64,000 nucleotides of DNA from NCBI RefSeq assembly GCF_003667825.1, contig NZ_CP033043.1, forward strand, positions 4,268,501 to 4,332,500, written 5' to 3'. This DNA is from Metabacillus litoralis. GTDB taxonomy: Bacteria; Bacillota; Bacilli; Bacillales; Bacillaceae. The translations under genes were made by a program, and so were the position numbers. Below are positions 9,336 through 20,435 of the stretch, in pieces (position 1 is the stretch's first letter; the number at the start of each line of letters is the position of its first letter). The notes below the pieces were generated by a model. The model searched no databases and was not told the origin of the DNA. It saw nothing but the letters and a program-made list of their open reading frames with translations.

Positions 9336-10415
9336 ATGACAGATATAGAGAGTAAGTCAGGCGAAAAGACATTAAATGAAATTTTGCAGTTTGTAGCGCC
9401 TGGAACACCTATTAGAGAAGGGATAGAAAATGTACTTCGAGCAAAAACAGGCGGGTTAATCGTTGTAGGTCATAATGACAAGGTAAAGGAAGTAATTGAT
9501 GGAGGCTTTACAATTGAATGTCCATTTTCATCTGCTCACTTATATGAGCTTGCGAAAATGGATGGAGCTATCATCTTAAGTGATTCAGGTAATAAAATTA
9601 TGTATGCAAATGCTCAACTTGTTCCTGACCCTACTATCTATTCCTCTGAAACTGGAATGAGACATCGCACAGCTGAGCGTGTAGCGAAACAAACGGGTAA
9701 TTTAGTCATTGCCATTTCTCAAAGAAGAAATGTGATCACCCTGTATCATGGAGAGCTCAGATATGCGTTAAGGGATATAGGTGTTATCTTAACAAAGGCA
9801 AATCAAGCCATTCAAACATTAGAAAAATATAAAATTGTGTTAGATCAATCAATCATGACGCTAGGTGCACTTGAATTAGAAGAGCTAGTAACATTTAAAG
9901 AAGTCCTTCAAGTACTTCACAGGTTTGAGATGGTTCTAAGAATTAAGGATGAAATAAATGATTATGTGAATGAACTTGGAGCTGAAGGACATCTGATTCG
10001 CTTGCAGTTAGCGGAACTTTTGACAGGGTTAGAAGAAGAAGCGGCTCTCTTAATTAAGGATTATGCTGTTGATAAGTCAGTTGATCCTTACCCAGTCATT
10101 AAACAGCTTCAAGACTTATCGAGCTTTGAGCTATTGGAAGATTCCGTTCTGTTTAAATTATTAGGCTATTCTTCTTTTACAAATATAGACAGTCCAGTTA
10201 TTTCACGTGGTTATCGCATTTTAAATAAAATTCCGAGACTGCCTACAATCATTATTGAAAATTTAGTGACAACATATAAAAATTTGAAACTTATTATGAA
10301 GGCATCCGTAGAACAGTTAGACGAGGTAGAAGGGATTGGTGAGGTCAGAGCGAAAAAAATAAAAGAGGGATTAAAGAGATTGCAAGACCAACTTCTAATT
10401 GATCGTCATATATAA
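9336..10415 (+). CDS. disA: DisA, DNA-integrity scanning diadenylate cyclase
   Basis: A 359-residue enzyme that makes cyclic di-AMP from two ATP and scans DNA for branched structures, delaying sporulation when damage is found. The N-terminal DAC domain carries the catalytic DGA (76-78) and RHR (109-111) motifs. A helical linker (about 145-285) leads to a C-terminal helix-hairpin-helix DNA-binding domain with [15 protein letters not shown]. It follows radA directly. Length and motifs are normal for an active octameric enzyme. Confidence 0.98.
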   Translation: MTDIESKSGEKTLNEILQFVAPGTPIREGIENVLRAKTGGLIVVGHNDKVKEVIDGGFTIECPFSSAHLYELAKMDGAIILSDSGNKIMYANAQLVPDPTIYSSETGMRHRTAERVAKQTGNLVIAISQRRNVITLYHGELRYALRDIGVILTKANQAIQTLEKYKIVLDQSIMTLGALELEELVTFKEVLQVLHRFEMVLRIKDEINDYVNELGAEGHLIRLQLAELLTGLEEEAALLIKDYAVDKSVDPYPVIKQLQDLSSFELLEDSVLFKLLGYSSFTNIDSPVISRGYRILNKIPRLPTIIIENLVTTYKNLKLIMKASVEQLDEVEGIGEVRAKKIKEGLKRLQDQLLIDRHI

Positions 10416-10613
10416 GAAGATTTCATGAAAATTTTACGATTACTGTTTTAATTTCTGTAAAATAGGGTATATTAAAATTGTTTTTTAATGTATGTGTTTT
10501 TGGGTCATAGTCAAGATTACAGACATGTATCAATCTATTTACATTTTGATTTATCTATTTCACAAGTCAGCAAATTAGGATAAAGTAGTAATAATTAAAA
10601 AGGAGGTGAAGGT

Positions 10614-11711
10614 ATGTTAATTAAACGCATAATCCAACTATTTTTTCTAAGTGTAGGTGGGATGTTAGGAATCCTATTTATGCCACAACTACTTGAATTA
10701 ATGAATATGCAGGACATACCTTTTATTAATACACCTTATACGCTAGCAGTACTAGGTGCAATCATATTCTTTGTGGCAACATTTTGGTTGGTCGATTATG
10801 TTGTGAATTGGATCAGGGTCTTAGAAGAAGCTGTTGTAAAAGCCCCTGTTACAGATGTTTTATTTGGTAGTCTAGGATTAATATTTGGTCTTATAGTTGC
10901 TTTTCTTATTGTTATCCCTTTAAATACGATCCAGTACCAAGTCTTTAACACCATTATTCCAATATTTTTAACGCTTCTGCTTGGATACTTAGGTTTTCAA
11001 GTAGGATTTAAGAAACGAGACGAACTAATTAATGTTTTTACCGTTCAAAATAAAATAGGCAAGAAAAAAGGAATGTCTGATGACGAGGTTGAAACTGAAG
11101 ATAAAAAGCTTAAAATATTGGACACGAGTGTCATTATAGATGGGCGAATTGCGGATATCTGTCAAACAGGATTTCTAGAAGGAACAATCGTTATCCCTCA
11201 GTTTGTTCTAGAAGAACTACAGCATATTGCGGATTCTTCTGATGTATTAAAACGAAATCGTGGAAGAAGAGGTCTTGATATCTTAAACCGTATTCAAAAA
11301 GAGCTTTCTATAAATGTAGAAATTTATGAAGGTGATTTTGAGGAAATACAAGAGGTAGATAGTAAACTCGTTAAGCTTGCAAAACTCACATCTGGTGTTG
11401 TTGTGACAAATGATTTTAACCTAAATAAGGTATGTGAATTACAAAAGGTTCATGTTTTGAATATTAATGATTTGGCAAATGCGGTTAAGCCTGTTGTGTT
11501 ACCTGGTGAAGAAATGAATGTTCAGGTCATTAAGGATGGGAAAGAGCATAATCAAGGTGTTGCCTATCTAGACGATGGAACAATGATTGTAGTTGAGGAT
11601 GGTCGAAATTACATTGGAAAGCATATCGATGTGCTTGTAACAAGTGTTCTTCAGACTTCGGCTGGAAGAATGATCTTTGCAAAACCCAAGCTATTAGAAA
11701 AAGCATTATAA
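10614..11711 (+). CDS. yacL: PIN-TRAM membrane protein (YacL family)
   Basis: A 365-residue protein with four hydrophobic segments in the first 135 residues, a PIN nuclease-like domain (about 150-280, beginning [15 protein letters not shown], with further acidic residues such as VVTNDFNL), and a C-terminal TRAM RNA-binding domain (about 295-355). The combination is conserved across Firmicutes, where the protein is often called a PIN/TRAM ATPase-like or YacL protein; a ribonuclease role at the membrane is inferred from the folds only. GGAGGTGAAGGT precedes the ATG. A 198-bp gap separates it from disA and a terminator follows, so it is probably its own unit. Confidence 0.9.
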   Translation: MLIKRIIQLFFLSVGGMLGILFMPQLLELMNMQDIPFINTPYTLAVLGAIIFFVATFWLVDYVVNWIRVLEEAVVKAPVTDVLFGSLGLIFGLIVAFLIVIPLNTIQYQVFNTIIPIFLTLLLGYLGFQVGFKKRDELINVFTVQNKIGKKKGMSDDEVETEDKKLKILDTSVIIDGRIADICQTGFLEGTIVIPQFVLEELQHIADSSDVLKRNRGRRGLDILNRIQKELSINVEIYEGDFEEIQEVDSKLVKLAKLTSGVVVTNDFNLNKVCELQKVHVLNINDLANAVKPVVLPGEEMNVQVIKDGKEHNQGVAYLDDGTMIVVEDGRNYIGKHIDVLVTSVLQTSAGRMIFAKPKLLEKAL

Positions 11712-11719
11712 TATACCTC

Positions 11720-11763
11720 AGCCCATGAAGCATTTAACTCTATGTCTCATGGGCTGTTTTACA
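11720..11763 (+). terminator. Terminator after yacL
   Basis: AGCCCATGA and TCATGGGCT pair perfectly around an 18-nt loop and are followed by GTTTTA. The T tract is short, so read-through into ispD is possible. Confidence 0.65.
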
Positions 11764-11799
11764 TATAGAGAGGAATCTTTTATTATGATGTTATACTGA

Positions 11800-12504
<705 letters not shown>

Positions 12505-12545
12505 ATTTCATAGTGTCTATTAGGTTATAGAAAGTGGGAATAATA

Positions 12546-13025
12546 ATGATAAGAGTTGGACAAGGTTTTGATGTACATCAATTAGTGGAAGGTCGCCCAT
12601 TGATCATTGGAGGAATTGAGATTCCGTACGAAAAGGGGTTATTAGGTCATTCAGATGCTGATGTATTATTACATACTGTTGCAGATGCTTGCTTAGGTGC
12701 AATAGGTGAAGGGGATATTGGGAAACACTTCCCTGATACAGATCCCACTTTTAAAGATGCGGATTCTGCAAGGTTATTAAAACATGTGTGGGAGATTGTG
12801 AAAAATAAAGGGTATGAACTAGGCAATATTGATTGTACAATCATTGCGCAAAAGCCAAAAATGGCTCCATATATTGAAGATATGAGAAATAGGATTGCTG
12901 AATTATTAGAAGCTGATGTATCACAAGTGAATGTAAAAGCAACAACAACTGAAAAATTAGGTTTTACAGGTAGACAAGAGGGGATTGCTTCAATGGCAAC
13001 AGTCCTTATTCAGCAGCGTACATAG
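12546..13025 (+). CDS. ispF: IspF, MECDP synthase
   Basis: A 159-residue trimeric enzyme that cyclises CDP-ME-phosphate to methylerythritol cyclodiphosphate. Zinc ligands are visible as D and H in GQGFDVHQL, and the substrate site as [23 protein letters not shown] near the C-terminus is also typical. I chose ATG 12546, giving [13 protein letters not shown], which matches the family start; an in-frame GTG at 12534 would add four residues. The upstream GTGGGAA is a weak ribosome site, suggesting coupling to ispD. Confidence 0.96.
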   Translation: MIRVGQGFDVHQLVEGRPLIIGGIEIPYEKGLLGHSDADVLLHTVADACLGAIGEGDIGKHFPDTDPTFKDADSARLLKHVWEIVKNKGYELGNIDCTIIAQKPKMAPYIEDMRNRIAELLEADVSQVNVKATTTEKLGFTGRQEGIASMATVLIQQRT

Positions 13026-13049
13026 CATAAATTAGTTTGTTTATTTATT

Positions 13050-13078
13050 TTGTATCTGCTTTATTTTGATGGTAAAAT
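13050..13078 (+). promoter_or_regulatory. Probable SigA promoter for gltX
   Basis: TTGTAT (13050-13055), 17-bp spacer, TAAAAT (13073-13078), about 110 bp before the gltX start. Confidence 0.5.
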
Positions 13079-13190
13079 TAGGTCTGGTCTTATACGTTAT
13101 TCATAATTTTACATAAGGGTTATTACTAAGGGTTGCTTGTATTTCTAAGCAGCTTGGAAACAAAGAGTCAAAAAGACGGAGGTACCAGAG

Positions 13191-14648
13191 ATGACAAAGG
13201 AAGTTAGAGTTCGTTATGCACCAAGTCCAACTGGACATTTACATATCGGAAATGCAAGAACAGCATTATTTAATTATTTATTCGCTAAAAATCAAGGTGG
13301 AAAATTTATTATCCGTATTGAAGATACTGATAAGAAACGTAATATTGCTGGTGGAGAAGAAAGTCAATTAAAGTACTTAAAATGGTTAGGAATTGATTGG
13401 GATGAAAGTATTGATGTTGGAGGAGAATATGGTCCATATCGCCAATCAGAGAGAAATGATATTTACAAGAAATATTACGAAGAGCTTCTAGACAAAGGTT
13501 TAGCTTATAAATGTTATTGTACAGAAGAAGAGCTGGAAAAAGAACGCGAAGAACAAATGGCGAGAGGTGAAACACCTCAGTATTCAGGTAAGCATGCTAA
13601 CTTAACAAAAGAAGAACAAAATGAATTAGAATCACAAGGGCTTCAAGCAAGCATTCGTTTTCGAGTACCTGCTAATAAAGAGTACCGTTTTAATGACATG
13701 GTAAAAGGTGATATTTCCTTTGAGTCAGAAGGAATGGGTGACTTTGTTATTGTGAAGAAGGACGGAACACCTACTTATAATTTTGCAGTAGCTGTTGATG
13801 ACCACTTAATGGGGATTTCACATGTACTAAGAGGGGAAGACCATATTTCTAATACGCCAAAGCAATTGATGATTTATGAAGCGTTTGGCTGGGATATTCC
13901 TGTATTCGGTCATATGACATTAATCGTAAATGAAAATCGCAAAAAATTAAGTAAACGTGATGAATCAATCATTCAATTTATTGAGCAATATGAAGAGCTT
14001 GGTTATCTACCAGAAGCATTATTTAATTTTATTTCATTACTTGGTTGGTCACCGGGCGGAGAAGAAGAGGTATTTACAAAGGATCAATTAATTGAAATCT
14101 TTGATGCGAATCGTCTTTCTAAATCTCCAGCTGTCTTTGATACACATAAATTAGCTTGGATGAATAATCAATATATTAAGCAACTAGATCTTGAAAAATT
14201 AATTCCACTTTGCTTGCCGCATTTAATTAAAGCGGGGAAAGTGTCGGAAAACATGAGCGATGAAGAACAGGAAAGAACTCATCAATTAATTGCGCTCTAT
14301 CAAGAACAATTGAACTTTGGAGCAGAAATTGTTGATTTAACGGAGCTTTTCTTTAAAGAAGAGATTTCTTATGGAGAGGAAGCCAAGGATGTTCTTGCAG
14401 GAGAGCAAGTTCCTGAAGTTTTATCAGCATTTGTCAGTGAAATCAATCAAAGCGATGAATTTTCAGCTGATACAGTGAAAACAATGATAAAGGCTGTCCA
14501 GAAAGCAACAGGACAAAAAGGGAAAAATTTATTTATGCCGATTCGTGTAGCGATAACAGGTCAAACACATGGCCCAGATTTGCCAAAATCGATTGCGGTT
14601 TTAGGGAAATCTACCGTTTTAGCTAGATTACAAAATGTAATTAGTTGA
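13191..14648 (+). CDS. gltX: GltX, glutamyl-tRNA synthetase
   Basis: A 485-residue class I synthetase that charges tRNA-Glu; in Bacillus the same enzyme also mischarges tRNA-Gln for later amidation by GatCAB. The HIGH-type motif is [10 protein letters not shown] (about residues 11-20), and the KMSKS-type motif is KKLSKRD (about 251). The anticodon-binding all-helical domain fills the C-terminal third. GGAGGTACC precedes the ATG. It is followed by a 486-bp leader with a Cys T-box for cysE-cysS, the arrangement known from B. subtilis. Confidence 0.98.
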   Translation: MTKEVRVRYAPSPTGHLHIGNARTALFNYLFAKNQGGKFIIRIEDTDKKRNIAGGEESQLKYLKWLGIDWDESIDVGGEYGPYRQSERNDIYKKYYEELLDKGLAYKCYCTEEELEKEREEQMARGETPQYSGKHANLTKEEQNELESQGLQASIRFRVPANKEYRFNDMVKGDISFESEGMGDFVIVKKDGTPTYNFAVAVDDHLMGISHVLRGEDHISNTPKQLMIYEAFGWDIPVFGHMTLIVNENRKKLSKRDESIIQFIEQYEELGYLPEALFNFISLLGWSPGGEEEVFTKDQLIEIFDANRLSKSPAVFDTHKLAWMNNQYIKQLDLEKLIPLCLPHLIKAGKVSENMSDEEQERTHQLIALYQEQLNFGAEIVDLTELFFKEEISYGEEAKDVLAGEQVPEVLSAFVSEINQSDEFSADTVKTMIKAVQKATGQKGKNLFMPIRVAITGQTHGPDLPKSIAVLGKSTVLARLQNVIS

Positions 14649-14786
14649 GTTCAATGGTCGCTTTTAAATCAAAAAAATAAAGCCTTCTTTCATCAAGCTT
14701 ATTGTTGAATTTACGAAGAAATGCACTGTGAAAATGAACCTCCAACGTTTTTTTGTAACAAATTGTACATTATGAAGATGATTCAG

Positions 14787-14815
14787 TTAACATTTGCATA
14801 AAAATGTAATATAGT
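14787..14815 (+). promoter_or_regulatory. SigA promoter for the cysES T-box leader
   Basis: TTAACA (14787-14792), 17-bp spacer, TATAGT (14810-14815). Transcription would start near 14822, just before T-box stem I. The region between the gltX stop and this promoter shows nothing else. Confidence 0.65.
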
Positions 14816-14834
14816 ATTGTTAAACTATATTTAA

Positions 14835-15086
14835 AGCGTTGATAAGGAGAGTAGAGTTTTATTTCCTTTTAGAGAGAACCCTCATCGGCTGGAAGGGGTT
14901 TAAGTGAAGTAATTCTTGAAGTGCACCTTAGAGTCCTTTGCTAAACGTCATGTAGACTAGTAAGCAAAGGCGTACCCTCTACGTTACAGAGTTAAAGTTG
15001 AGGTTAGAGTGATCGTATAACTCTTTCCTAAACAGAGTGGAACCGCGCATTCAAGCGTCTCTGTCATGTTGCAGAGGCGCTTTTTT
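14835..15086 (+). promoter_or_regulatory. T-box riboswitch, cysteine-specific
   Basis: The leader carries the T-box core AGAGTGGAACCGCG at 15034-15047. It is followed by a terminator hairpin (AAGCGTCTCTG at 15053-15063, CAGAGGCGCTT at 15072-15082) with a T run. The probable specifier codon is TGC (Cys) at 14922-14924 in GAAGTGCACC, within the stem I region. Uncharged tRNA-Cys would pair with the specifier and stabilise the antiterminator, turning on serine acetyltransferase and cysteinyl-tRNA synthetase when cysteine is short. Stem I borders are approximate. Confidence 0.93.
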
Positions 15087-15134
15087 ATATTCTCAGAAAA
15101 TATCTAATAAAGTTTATGATTGGAGGGGAAATTT

Positions 15135-15830
15135 ATGTTGAAAATGATGAAAGAAGACGTAGAGGTTGTTTTTGAGCAAGATCCCGCAGCAAGAAATTAT
15201 TTTGAAGTTATTTTAACTTATTCAGGATTACATGCCATTTGGAGCCATCGTATTGCTCATGCTTTTTACAAAAAGAAGCTCTTTTTCTTAGCTAGGGCTA
15301 TTTCGCAGATAAGCAGGTTTTTTACAGGAGTTGAGATTCATCCTGCTGCAAGAATTGGGCGCCGTTTCTTTATTGACCATGGAATGGGCGTTGTTATCGG
15401 TGAAACATGTGAAATTGGAGACAATGTGACGGTCTTCCAGGGAGTAACACTTGGCGGAACGGGAAAAGAAAAAGGGAAAAGGCATCCGACCATTAAAGAC
15501 AATGCGCTAATTGCTACAGGAGCAAAGGTATTAGGCTCTATTACTGTTGGAGCATACTCAAAGATAGGAGCAGGATCTGTTGTCCTAAAAGATGTGCCAG
15601 ATCACTCTACTGTTGTTGGAATTCCTGGAAGAGTCGTGATCCAAAATGGAAAGAGAGTCGGCCAGGATTTAAACCATTCAGATTTACCAGATCCAGTGTC
15701 AGATCGTTTTAAAGAATTAGAAGTGGAGCTAAAACAATTAAGAGATGAAGTACAACACCTAAGGAAAGGAAAGAATGACTATGACAATAAAGTTGTACAA
15801 TACGCTAACGAGACAAAAAGAAACGTTTGA
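15135..15830 (+). CDS. cysE: CysE, serine O-acetyltransferase
   Basis: A 231-residue enzyme that acetylates serine with acetyl-CoA, the first step of cysteine synthesis. After an N-terminal helical part come left-handed beta-helix hexapeptide repeats (about 60-160) with the catalytic [10 protein letters not shown] and the CoA-site [12 protein letters not shown]. The C-terminus is extended by a charged, coiled-coil-like tail (from about 185). I chose ATG 15135 behind GGAGGGG; an in-frame TTG at 15120 is unlikely. The gene overlaps the start of cysS by about 50 nt, and the Cys T-box controls both. Confidence 0.97.
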   Translation: MLKMMKEDVEVVFEQDPAARNYFEVILTYSGLHAIWSHRIAHAFYKKKLFFLARAISQISRFFTGVEIHPAARIGRRFFIDHGMGVVIGETCEIGDNVTVFQGVTLGGTGKEKGKRHPTIKDNALIATGAKVLGSITVGAYSKIGAGSVVLKDVPDHSTVVGIPGRVVIQNGKRVGQDLNHSDLPDPVSDRFKELEVELKQLRDEVQHLRKGKNDYDNKVVQYANETKRNV

Positions 15831-17178
15831 GCCTCTAGAACCGGGAAAGGTAAAAATGTATGTTTGTGGTCCAACCGTTTATAATTATATTCATATAGGA
15901 AATGCTAGACCTGCAATTGTTTATGATACGGTAAGAAGATACCTAGAGTATAGCGGCTATGAAGTGAACTATATCTCAAATTTCACAGATGTGGACGATA
16001 AGTTAATTAAAGCTGCTAACGAATTGGGGGAAGATGTTCCTACCATTGCAGATCGGTTTATTGACGCATATTTTGAAGATGTAACAGCACTTGGCTGCAA
16101 ACGTGCGACCACACATCCTCGTGTAACAGAAAACATTGATATTATTATTGATTTTATCCAAGCTTTAATTGATAAAGGCTTTGCTTATGAAGCGGGCGGC
16201 GATGTTTATTATAAGACAAGAGAATTTAAAGAGTATGGAAAGCTTTCACATCAATCGATCGAGGAACTTCGCTTAGGAAATAGAATTGAAGTAGGGGATA
16301 AAAAGCAGGATGCTCTAGATTTTGTTCTTTGGAAATCAGCAAAAGAAGGAGAAATTTCCTGGGAAAGTCCGTGGGGACATGGTCGACCTGGCTGGCATAT
16401 TGAGTGCTCTGCTATGGCAAAAAAATATTTAGGTGACACAATTGACATTCATGCTGGTGGTCAGGACTTAACATTCCCACATCATGAAAATGAAATTGCT
16501 CAATCTGAAGCTGTAACAGGTAAGCAGTTTGCTAAGTATTGGTTACACAACGGATATATTAATATTAATAATGAAAAGATGTCAAAGTCTTTAGGGAACT
16601 TTGTTTTAGTTCACGATATTATTAAAGAAATCGATCCACAAATTGTTCGTTTCTTTATGCTGTCTGTTCATTATAGGCATCCAATCAACTTCTCTCAGGA
16701 GTTGTTAGAGAGTACAAAGAACGCGTTTGAACGTTTAACAACATCATATGGGAATTTAAAGCACCGTAAAAACAGCAGCACAAATTTAACAGATAATAAC
16801 GAAGAATGGCTAACAAAAATTAAAAACTATCAACAGCAATTTAAACAAGAAATGGATGATGACTTTAATACAGCCAATGCAATTTCTGTTCTATTTGATT
16901 TATCAAAACAAGCAAATTACTATTTGCAGGAACAGAATACATCAACTGAAGTGATTCAAGCTTTCTTAGATCAATTTGATCAACTGGGTAAAGTATTAGG
17001 GGTAACATTTGAATCAACGGATCTTTTGGATGAAGAAATTGAAGAAATGATTCAACAGCGTATTCAAGCAAGAAAAGATCGCAATTTTGCTGTAGCTGAT
17101 GAAATCCGTGATAAATTAAAAGACCTAAATATCATCTTGGAGGATACACCACAAGGTACGAGATGGAAGCGTGGTTGA
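15781..17178 (+). CDS. cysS: CysS, cysteinyl-tRNA synthetase
   Basis: A 465-residue class I synthetase that charges tRNA-Cys. The zinc site that reads the cysteine thiol is visible as CGPTVYNY at the N-terminus, HIECSAMA and [13 protein letters not shown]; the HIGH-type motif is IHIGNARP and the KMSKS motif is KMSKSLGN (about 266). ATG 15781 gives MTIKLYNTL, the usual family start; ATG 15775 (two residues longer) is better spaced to AAAGGA and cannot be excluded. Either way the gene begins inside cysE, so it should be translated by coupling. Confidence 0.97.
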   Translation: MTIKLYNTLTRQKETFEPLEPGKVKMYVCGPTVYNYIHIGNARPAIVYDTVRRYLEYSGYEVNYISNFTDVDDKLIKAANELGEDVPTIADRFIDAYFEDVTALGCKRATTHPRVTENIDIIIDFIQALIDKGFAYEAGGDVYYKTREFKEYGKLSHQSIEELRLGNRIEVGDKKQDALDFVLWKSAKEGEISWESPWGHGRPGWHIECSAMAKKYLGDTIDIHAGGQDLTFPHHENEIAQSEAVTGKQFAKYWLHNGYININNEKMSKSLGNFVLVHDIIKEIDPQIVRFFMLSVHYRHPINFSQELLESTKNAFERLTTSYGNLKHRKNSSTNLTDNNEEWLTKIKNYQQQFKQEMDDDFNTANAISVLFDLSKQANYYLQEQNTSTEVIQAFLDQFDQLGKVLGVTFESTDLLDEEIEEMIQQRIQARKDRNFAVADEIRDKLKDLNIILEDTPQGTRWKRG

Positions 17179-17233
17179 TTATGGTTCACATAATTGGGGA
17201 ATAAAGATAAAAAGGAATATTTTTATTAATATA

Positions 17234-17270
17234 GGCAGGGCTCCATGTTTAGATTTACTGTAGCTCTGCC
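17234..17270 (+). terminator. Possible weak terminator or processing hairpin, cysS-mrnC
   Basis: GGCAGGGCT (17234-17242) pairs with AGCTCTGCC (17262-17270, one G-T pair) in the 115-bp gap. There is no T run afterwards, so it may attenuate or protect mRNA rather than terminate. Confidence 0.4.
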
Positions 17271-17293
17271 TTCAATAGGAAAAGAGGAACACC

Positions 17294-17716
17294 ATGTTTT
17301 TAGAATTACCAACAATAAAAGATTCCAAGCTCTTAAATAGCTTGGCTTTGGCATATATTGGCGATGCTGTTTATGAGATTTATGTAAGGCATTATCTTTT
17401 AGCTAAAGGCAATATCCGTCCTAATCAGCTTCATAACCAAGCAAAAAGATTTGTATCTGCCAAGGCACAAGCAAGCACAATACACCATTTTTTCTCACTT
17501 GAGTTTCTTACTGAAGAAGAGCAAGCAGTGTTAAGAAGAGGAAGAAATGCAAAGTCAGGGACAATTCCTAAAAATACAGATGTACAAACTTATCGATATA
17601 GTACAGCTTTTGAAGCGCTAATTGGACACCTTTACTTAGAAAAAGAGCATGAACGTCTTGAGGAGTTAATTCAAAAGTCATTCACATTTATTGATGGAAA
17701 GGAGGGGATGTCATGA
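17294..17716 (+). CDS. mrnC: Mini-ribonuclease III
   Basis: A 140-residue RNase III catalytic domain without a double-stranded-RNA-binding domain. In B. subtilis Mini-III trims the ends of 23S rRNA precursor with help from L3. The RNase III signature is [20 protein letters not shown] (about 15-34) and the second acidic site lies in [11 protein letters not shown] (about 102-112). It overlaps rlmB by 4 nt (ATGA), and its neighbours rlmB and rae1 also act on rRNA or ribosomes. Confidence 0.95.
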   Translation: MFLELPTIKDSKLLNSLALAYIGDAVYEIYVRHYLLAKGNIRPNQLHNQAKRFVSAKAQASTIHHFFSLEFLTEEEQAVLRRGRNAKSGTIPKNTDVQTYRYSTAFEALIGHLYLEKEHERLEELIQKSFTFIDGKEGMS

Positions 17717-18456
17717 GTGAAGATTTTATTATTGGACGTAATCCGGTGATCGAGGTATTAAAATCATCGAGAGATATTAATAAAATATGGGTAGCAGAAA
17801 ACTCTTTAAAAGGACAAGCCCAGCAAATTACGAAGCTTGCTAAAGAAAGAGGTATAACCATCAATTTTGTTCCCAAAAAGAAGATTGATCAGATGGTGGA
17901 AGGAAACCATCAAGGTGTAGTTGCCCAGGTGGCTGCCTATGAATATGTTCATGTTGACGATTTACTAAAAGTAGCCGAAGAACGAAATGAACCACCATTT
18001 TTATTATTGTTAGATGAAATTGAGGATCCACATAACCTCGGATCCATCATGAGAACGGCTGATGCAGTAGGGGCACATGGTATTGTGATCCCTAAGCGAA
18101 GAGCAGTTGGGCTAACAGCGACAGTAGCAAAGTCATCTACTGGTGCAATTGAACATATCCCTGTGGCAAGGGTTACGAATATGGCGAGAACAATCGATGA
18201 TCTAAAGGAAAAAGGAGTATGGATTGTTGGGACAGATGCAAAAGGAGCAGATGATTACCGTAATCTTGATGGAAAGATGTCACTTGCATTAATTATAGGA
18301 AGTGAAGGTAAGGGGATTGGTCGTCTTATAAAAGAAAAATGTGATTTCTTAGTTAAGATGCCAATGGTTGGACATGTAACATCATTAAATGCATCTGTAG
18401 CAGCTAGTCTCTTAATGTATGAGGTATATAGAAAGAGATATCCTCTAGGGGAGTAA
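17713..18456 (+). CDS. rlmB: RlmB-type 23S rRNA 2'-O-methyltransferase (SpoU family)
   Basis: A 247-residue SPOUT-class enzyme, YacO in B. subtilis. An N-terminal L30e-like substrate-binding domain (about 1-75) precedes the knotted catalytic domain with motif 1 [19 protein letters not shown], motif 2 [12 protein letters not shown] and motif 3 [20 protein letters not shown]. By family it methylates a guanosine ribose in 23S rRNA (G2251 in E. coli numbering); the exact target here is inferred. It starts within the mrnC stop and is followed 6 bp later by rae1. Confidence 0.95.
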   Translation: MSEDFIIGRNPVIEVLKSSRDINKIWVAENSLKGQAQQITKLAKERGITINFVPKKKIDQMVEGNHQGVVAQVAAYEYVHVDDLLKVAEERNEPPFLLLLDEIEDPHNLGSIMRTADAVGAHGIVIPKRRAVGLTATVAKSSTGAIEHIPVARVTNMARTIDDLKEKGVWIVGTDAKGADDYRNLDGKMSLALIIGSEGKGIGRLIKEKCDFLVKMPMVGHVTSLNASVAASLLMYEVYRKRYPLGE

Positions 18457-18462
18457 AGTGAA

Positions 18463-18972
18463 ATGGATATCCTATTGGTTGATGGATATAACATTATCGG
18501 TACATGGCCGGAATTACAAAACCTTAAGAAAAATGATTTAGCGGGAGCACGAGATCTGTTAATTGAAAAAATGGCTGAATATCAAGCATATACAGGATAC
18601 CGGGTCATTATTGTATTTGATGCTCATATGGTAAAGGGAATTGAGAAAAAACAGAAAAATTATCGAGTTGAAGTCATTTTTACTAGAGAAAATGAAACAG
18701 CTGATGAAAGAATTGAGAAGCTTGCTATTTCATTAAGTAATATTAAAACCCAAGTTCATGTAGCCACTTCTGACTTTACTGAGCAATGGGCAATCTTTGG
18801 ACAAGGTGCATTAAGAAAATCAGCCAGAGAGTTATTAAATGAAATGACATCTATTGAAGGCAGGATTAAACATAAGGTGAAGAAGATTGAAGAAAATCGA
18901 CCTTCTTCAAAGATTGCCATCCCAGAAGATGTTCTTGAGAAATTAGAAAAGTGGCGAAGAGGAGATCTGTAG
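18463..18972 (+). CDS. rae1: Rae1 (YacP), ribosome-associated NYN endonuclease
   Basis: A 169-residue NYN/PIN-like nuclease. The opening MDILLVDGYNIIGTWPEL contains the first catalytic aspartate, and further acidic residues follow in VIIVFDAHMV and ENETADERIE. In B. subtilis Rae1 enters the ribosomal A site and cuts mRNA in a translation-dependent way. Placement after mrnC and rlmB makes a small RNA-processing and ribosome cluster. The start is ATG 18463 in AAAGTGAAATGG; the ribosome site (GGGGAG) lies across the rlmB stop. Confidence 0.93.
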   Translation: MDILLVDGYNIIGTWPELQNLKKNDLAGARDLLIEKMAEYQAYTGYRVIIVFDAHMVKGIEKKQKNYRVEVIFTRENETADERIEKLAISLSNIKTQVHVATSDFTEQWAIFGQGALRKSARELLNEMTSIEGRIKHKVKKIEENRPSSKIAIPEDVLEKLEKWRRGDL

Positions 18973-19079
18973 GTAGTATCTAATACCTTTGGCAATGCAC
19001 GATATCCAACAGCTGTGCAAGGCTTAGGAAAATAGGTGTGTATGTACAGTCATGTAACAGGGCGTTATGTTATGGCTGG

Positions 19080-19109
19080 TTGACGCTTACAAAACCAATA
19101 CTGTATAAT
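19080..19109 (+). promoter_or_regulatory. SigA promoter of sigH
   Basis: TTGACG (19080-19085), 18-bp spacer, TATAAT (19104-19109), about 34 bp before the sigH start. In B. subtilis the sigH promoter is SigA-dependent and repressed by AbrB; whether AbrB binds here cannot be read from the sequence. Confidence 0.75.
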
Positions 19110-19142
19110 ATTGTTATCTTGCGTGCAGTCGGGGGGATCGAC

Positions 19143-19799
19143 TTGAATTCACCAATCAACAGGGGCAAAGTCAACAAAGAAGATTTAGAATTAATGGAAG
19201 ATGAACAAGTAGTTGAACTTGTGCATTTTGGAGAAAGTGAAGCGCTAGATTATTTAATAACAAAATACCGAAATTTTGTCCGGGCAAAAGCAAGATCATA
19301 TTTTCTAATTGGTGCTGACCGGGAAGATATAATCCAAGAGGGAATGATCGGTTTATACAAAGCCATTCGTGACTTCAAGGAGGACAAGCTCACTTCTTTT
19401 AAAGCATTTGCCGAGCTATGTATTACCAGGCAAATCATTACCGCCATAAAAACTGCAACTCGACAAAAGCATATTCCACTGAATTCCTATGTTTCTTTAG
19501 ACAAGCCAATATATGATGAAGAATCTGATCGTACACTGATGGACGTTATTACTGGTGCAAAAGTGATGGACCCTGAGGAGCTCATTATCAATCAAGAGGA
19601 ATTTGATGATATTGAGGTAAAGATGGGTGAGTTATTAAGTGACCTTGAACGAAAGGTTTTAGTTTTATATTTGGACGGTAGGTCATACCATGAGATCTCC
19701 GAAGAGTTGAATAGACATGTTAAATCGATTGATAACGCTCTCCAACGAGTGAAGAGAAAACTAGAACGCTATTTAGAACTACGAGAGATTAGTTTATAA
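19143..19799 (+). CDS. sigH: SigH, stationary-phase and early-sporulation sigma factor
   Basis: A 218-residue sigma-70-family factor that directs early sporulation and competence genes (spo0A, spo0F, ftsZ and others). Region 2 is clear (YRNFVRAKARSYFLIGADREDIIQEGMIGLYKAIRDF), as is region 4 with its helix-turn-helix (YLDGRSYHEISEELNRHVKSIDNALQRVKRKL). I chose TTG 19143 behind GGGGGGATCGAC: this gives 218 residues, the B. subtilis length, and starts after the SigA promoter. A longer frame back to 19038 would begin upstream of the promoter and is rejected. Confidence 0.97.
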   Translation: MNSPINRGKVNKEDLELMEDEQVVELVHFGESEALDYLITKYRNFVRAKARSYFLIGADREDIIQEGMIGLYKAIRDFKEDKLTSFKAFAELCITRQIITAIKTATRQKHIPLNSYVSLDKPIYDEESDRTLMDVITGAKVMDPEELIINQEEFDDIEVKMGELLSDLERKVLVLYLDGRSYHEISEELNRHVKSIDNALQRVKRKLERYLELREISL

Positions 19800-19826
19800 T
19801 TATATAGATTAGGATACGAACGTTTG

Positions 19827-19855
19827 TTGACGAAAAAATTCTACTGTGATACAGT
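19827..19855 (+). promoter_or_regulatory. Probable SigA promoter for rpmG-secE-nusG
   Basis: TTGACG (19827-19832), 17-bp spacer, TACAGT (19850-19855), 34 bp before the rpmG start. Confidence 0.6.
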
Positions 19856-19888
19856 TTTAAAGAATAAAACGTAGCGGTAGGTGATGAC

Positions 19889-20038
19889 ATGCGTAAAAAG
19901 ATTATCCTTGCATGCACATCGTGTGGAAGTAGAAATTATACAACGATGAAAAATAGTACAAGCACAAATGATCGGTTGGATGTTAATAAATTTTGTAAAG
20001 TATGTAATTTGCATACAAACCACCGTGAAACGAAATAG
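19889..20038 (+). CDS. rpmG: Ribosomal protein L33, zinc-binding type
   Basis: A 49-residue L33. It begins [17 protein letters not shown] and has the second cysteine pair in [15 protein letters not shown], so the four zinc-ligating cysteines (C+ form) are intact. Bacillus species carry several L33 paralogues; the copy at this locus next to secE is degraded in B. subtilis 168 as I recall, but here it is whole. TAGGTGATGAC precedes the ATG. It is followed 57 bp later by secE. Confidence 0.95.
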   Translation: MRKKIILACTSCGSRNYTTMKNSTSTNDRLDVNKFCKVCNLHTNHRETK

Positions 20039-20095
20039 TACAGCACTTATATATTTCATATAATGAAGTTTCCTTATTATCCTGGAGGTAGCACA

Positions 20096-20278
20096 ATGCA
20101 ACGTTTAATTAGTTTTTTCCGAGATGTTACTCGTGAAATGAAAAAAGTCAGCTGGCCTAAAGGTAAAGAGCTTACAAAGTACACAATAACAGTTGTTTCA
20201 ACTGTTACATTTGTGGCAGTGTTCTTTGCGGTTATTGACTTAGGTATTTCTTCTTTAATTCGTTTGTTTTTTGAATAA
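20096..20278 (+). CDS. secE: SecE, protein translocase subunit
   Basis: A 60-residue single-span membrane protein that clamps SecY in the SecYEG channel. The amphipathic helix with the conserved REMKKVSWPKGKEL precedes one transmembrane segment (about 27-50). I chose ATG 20096 behind CTGGAGGTAG; an upstream in-frame ATG at 20063 would add 11 residues without family support. secE sits between rpmG and nusG as in most bacteria. Confidence 0.97.
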   Translation: MQRLISFFRDVTREMKKVSWPKGKELTKYTITVVSTVTFVAVFFAVIDLGISSLIRLFFE

Positions 20279-20324
20279 TAAATGGAAAATCGTGCTATAA
20301 TAGAAAATATTAAACTTTGTCTGC

Positions 20325-20347
20325 AAAACCCGTTAAACGGGTTTTTT
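20325..20347 (+). terminator. Intrinsic terminator between secE and nusG
   Basis: AAAACCCG and CGGGTTTT pair around TTAAA and run into T residues. It lies 89 bp before nusG. A possible extended -10 (TGCTATAAT, 20293-20301) stands just upstream, so it may act as an attenuator. Confidence 0.75.
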
Positions 20348-20435
20348 CATTGTATAAAAAAGAATAATATAAGCAGATGCTATCGTTTGTTGATCAACCT
20401 ATTGTGGGGAGGGAAGGACAAGTAGTCCTGAAACT

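Noticed and set aside
19038..19142. N-terminal extension of SigH
   Set aside because: It would start upstream of the sigH promoter (19080-19109) and lacks similarity to SigH; TTG 19143 gives the normal 218 residues.
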